This document shows positions 63,607 to 64,000 of a stretch of 64,000 nt of DNA, one piece after another (positions within the stretch are counted from its first letter, which is position 1; the number at the start of each line of letters is the position of its first letter). Source of the stretch: Halothiobacillus sp. (GTDB taxonomy: Bacteria; Pseudomonadota; Gammaproteobacteria; Halothiobacillales; Halothiobacillaceae); assembly GCA_016278265.1 (NCBI GenBank), contig JADQCE010000001.1:806001-870000 (forward strand). Direction: 5' to 3'. Both the position numbers and the translations under genes were made by a program. Below the pieces are notes generated by a model that did no database searches, had not been told where the DNA came from, and saw only the letters and a program-made list of their open reading frames with translations.

Positions 63607-64000
63607 CTACGGTGTCGGCACGCGCTCCAGCAACAGATCGGCCGCATCGCGTCCGTCGTGCCCGTCCATCCCGACCCGGTGGTTGACCAGGTCCGGCAAC
63701 ACCGCCTGCACGTCATCGGGCAGGACGTGATCTCGCTGGTCGATCAGGGCCCAGGCCCGGGCGAGACTCAGCAACGTCAAACCGGCACGTGGTGAGAGCC
63801 CCACGCGGAACTCGGGCGCCTCGCGGCTGGCGGCCAACAGTGACTGCACGTAGCCGGCAATCCGCGTGGCGACGTGCACGCGCGCCGCCTCCGCTCGCAG
63901 TCGCTGCAGCCCCTCGGCATCGACGATCGGTTCGACCTCGGCAAGGTGTGCCCGTCCACCGCCGGAAAGCAACATTTCGCGTTCGGTGTCTGCATCCGGG
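63607..64000 (-). CDS. MoxR-family AAA+ ATPase, C-terminal part (truncated by window edge)
   Basis: About 130 C-terminal residues. The MoxR-type lid-domain blocks VHVATRIAGYVQSLLAASR, GLSPRAGLTLLSLARAWALIDQRDHVLPDDVQAVLPDLVNHR are clear. The ATPase core with Walker motifs lies beyond the window. MoxR ATPases act as chaperones for metal-cofactor or membrane assembly and pair with DUF58 proteins. The reading frame runs to the window edge without a start. Confidence 0.9.
   Translation of the reverse strand, partial: PDADTEREMLLSGGGRAHLAEVEPIVDAEGLQRLRAEAARVHVATRIAGYVQSLLAASREAPEFRVGLSPRAGLTLLSLARAWALIDQRDHVLPDDVQAVLPDLVNHRVGMDGHDGRDAADLLLERVPTP

Overview
The window reads as one stretch of chromosome from a high-GC gammaproteobacterium. 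The housekeeping order rpoE-rseA-rseB-rseC-mucD, lepA-lepB-(DUF4845)-rnc-era-recO-pdxJ-acpS, rpsF-rpsR-rplI and dnaB-alr is classic gammaproteobacterial. A guess at a Chromatiales-type or Halothiobacillaceae-type lineage is inference only; no rRNA or strict marker is present. Coding density is high and most neighbouring genes overlap by 1-4 bases.

Bases 1-17114 hold an aryl-polyene (xanthomonadin-like) pigment gene cluster in three transcription blocks. A leftward block (3497 to beyond 1) encodes a flavin-dependent halogenase-like protein, a chorismatase-type starter-unit enzyme, an acyltransferase and a glycosyltransferase cut by the window edge. A rightward block (4009-8307) encodes a PAP2 phosphatase-like membrane protein, a ketosynthase, a partner lacking the active-site Cys, a ketoreductase and a polysaccharide deacetylase-like protein. 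A long leftward block (17114-8332) encodes two acyl carrier proteins, a second ketosynthase, a COG4648-type membrane protein, an AMP-ligase, two hotdog dehydratases, an LpxL-like acyltransferase, a LolA-like carrier and an MMPL/RND exporter. Together these make an aromatic starter from chorismate, extend it iteratively to a polyene, probably halogenate it, and move it to the outer membrane. A 284-bp non-coding element with 32-bp terminal inverted repeats sits between the two divergent blocks. A remnant of the same repeat lies at the far end of the window (63559-63597).

Bases 17200-38400 are mainly core genes: tRNA-Ser(UGA), a Pal-like lipoprotein, nadB, the sigma-E envelope-stress operon ending in a Do-type protease, the lepA-to-acpS block, a YoaK-like membrane protein, the rpsF-rpsR-rplI ribosomal operon with its terminator, dnaB, alr and an aldo/keto reductase.

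Bases 38400-50700 are more accessory: gabD, a SprA-like putative metallopeptidase, a YqjD/YqjE-type membrane trio followed by an ExoD-family protein, a PLP amino-acid decarboxylase flanked by a second ExoD paralogue of identical length, an MFS transporter, a cold-shock protein, a hexose-6-phosphate mutarotase-like protein and a PAS-PAS-GGDEF protein.

Bases 50200-64000 return to core and transport genes: greB, a DHH phosphoesterase, cysS, ppiB, lpxH, pgsA, a PlsC-like acyltransferase, an uncharacterised secreted protein, a BASS/Acr3-like transporter, znuACB behind a clear Zur-type operator, and a TgpA-DUF58-MoxR group cut by the right edge.

No CRISPR array, prophage, complete insertion sequence or rRNA operon was seen. 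I found no wholly new system. The most unusual items are the halogenase-bearing polyene cluster with its repeat element, the apparent CTG start in the YqjE-like gene, the ExoD pair around the decarboxylase, and the LOV-like PAS domain that has lost its photoactive cysteine.
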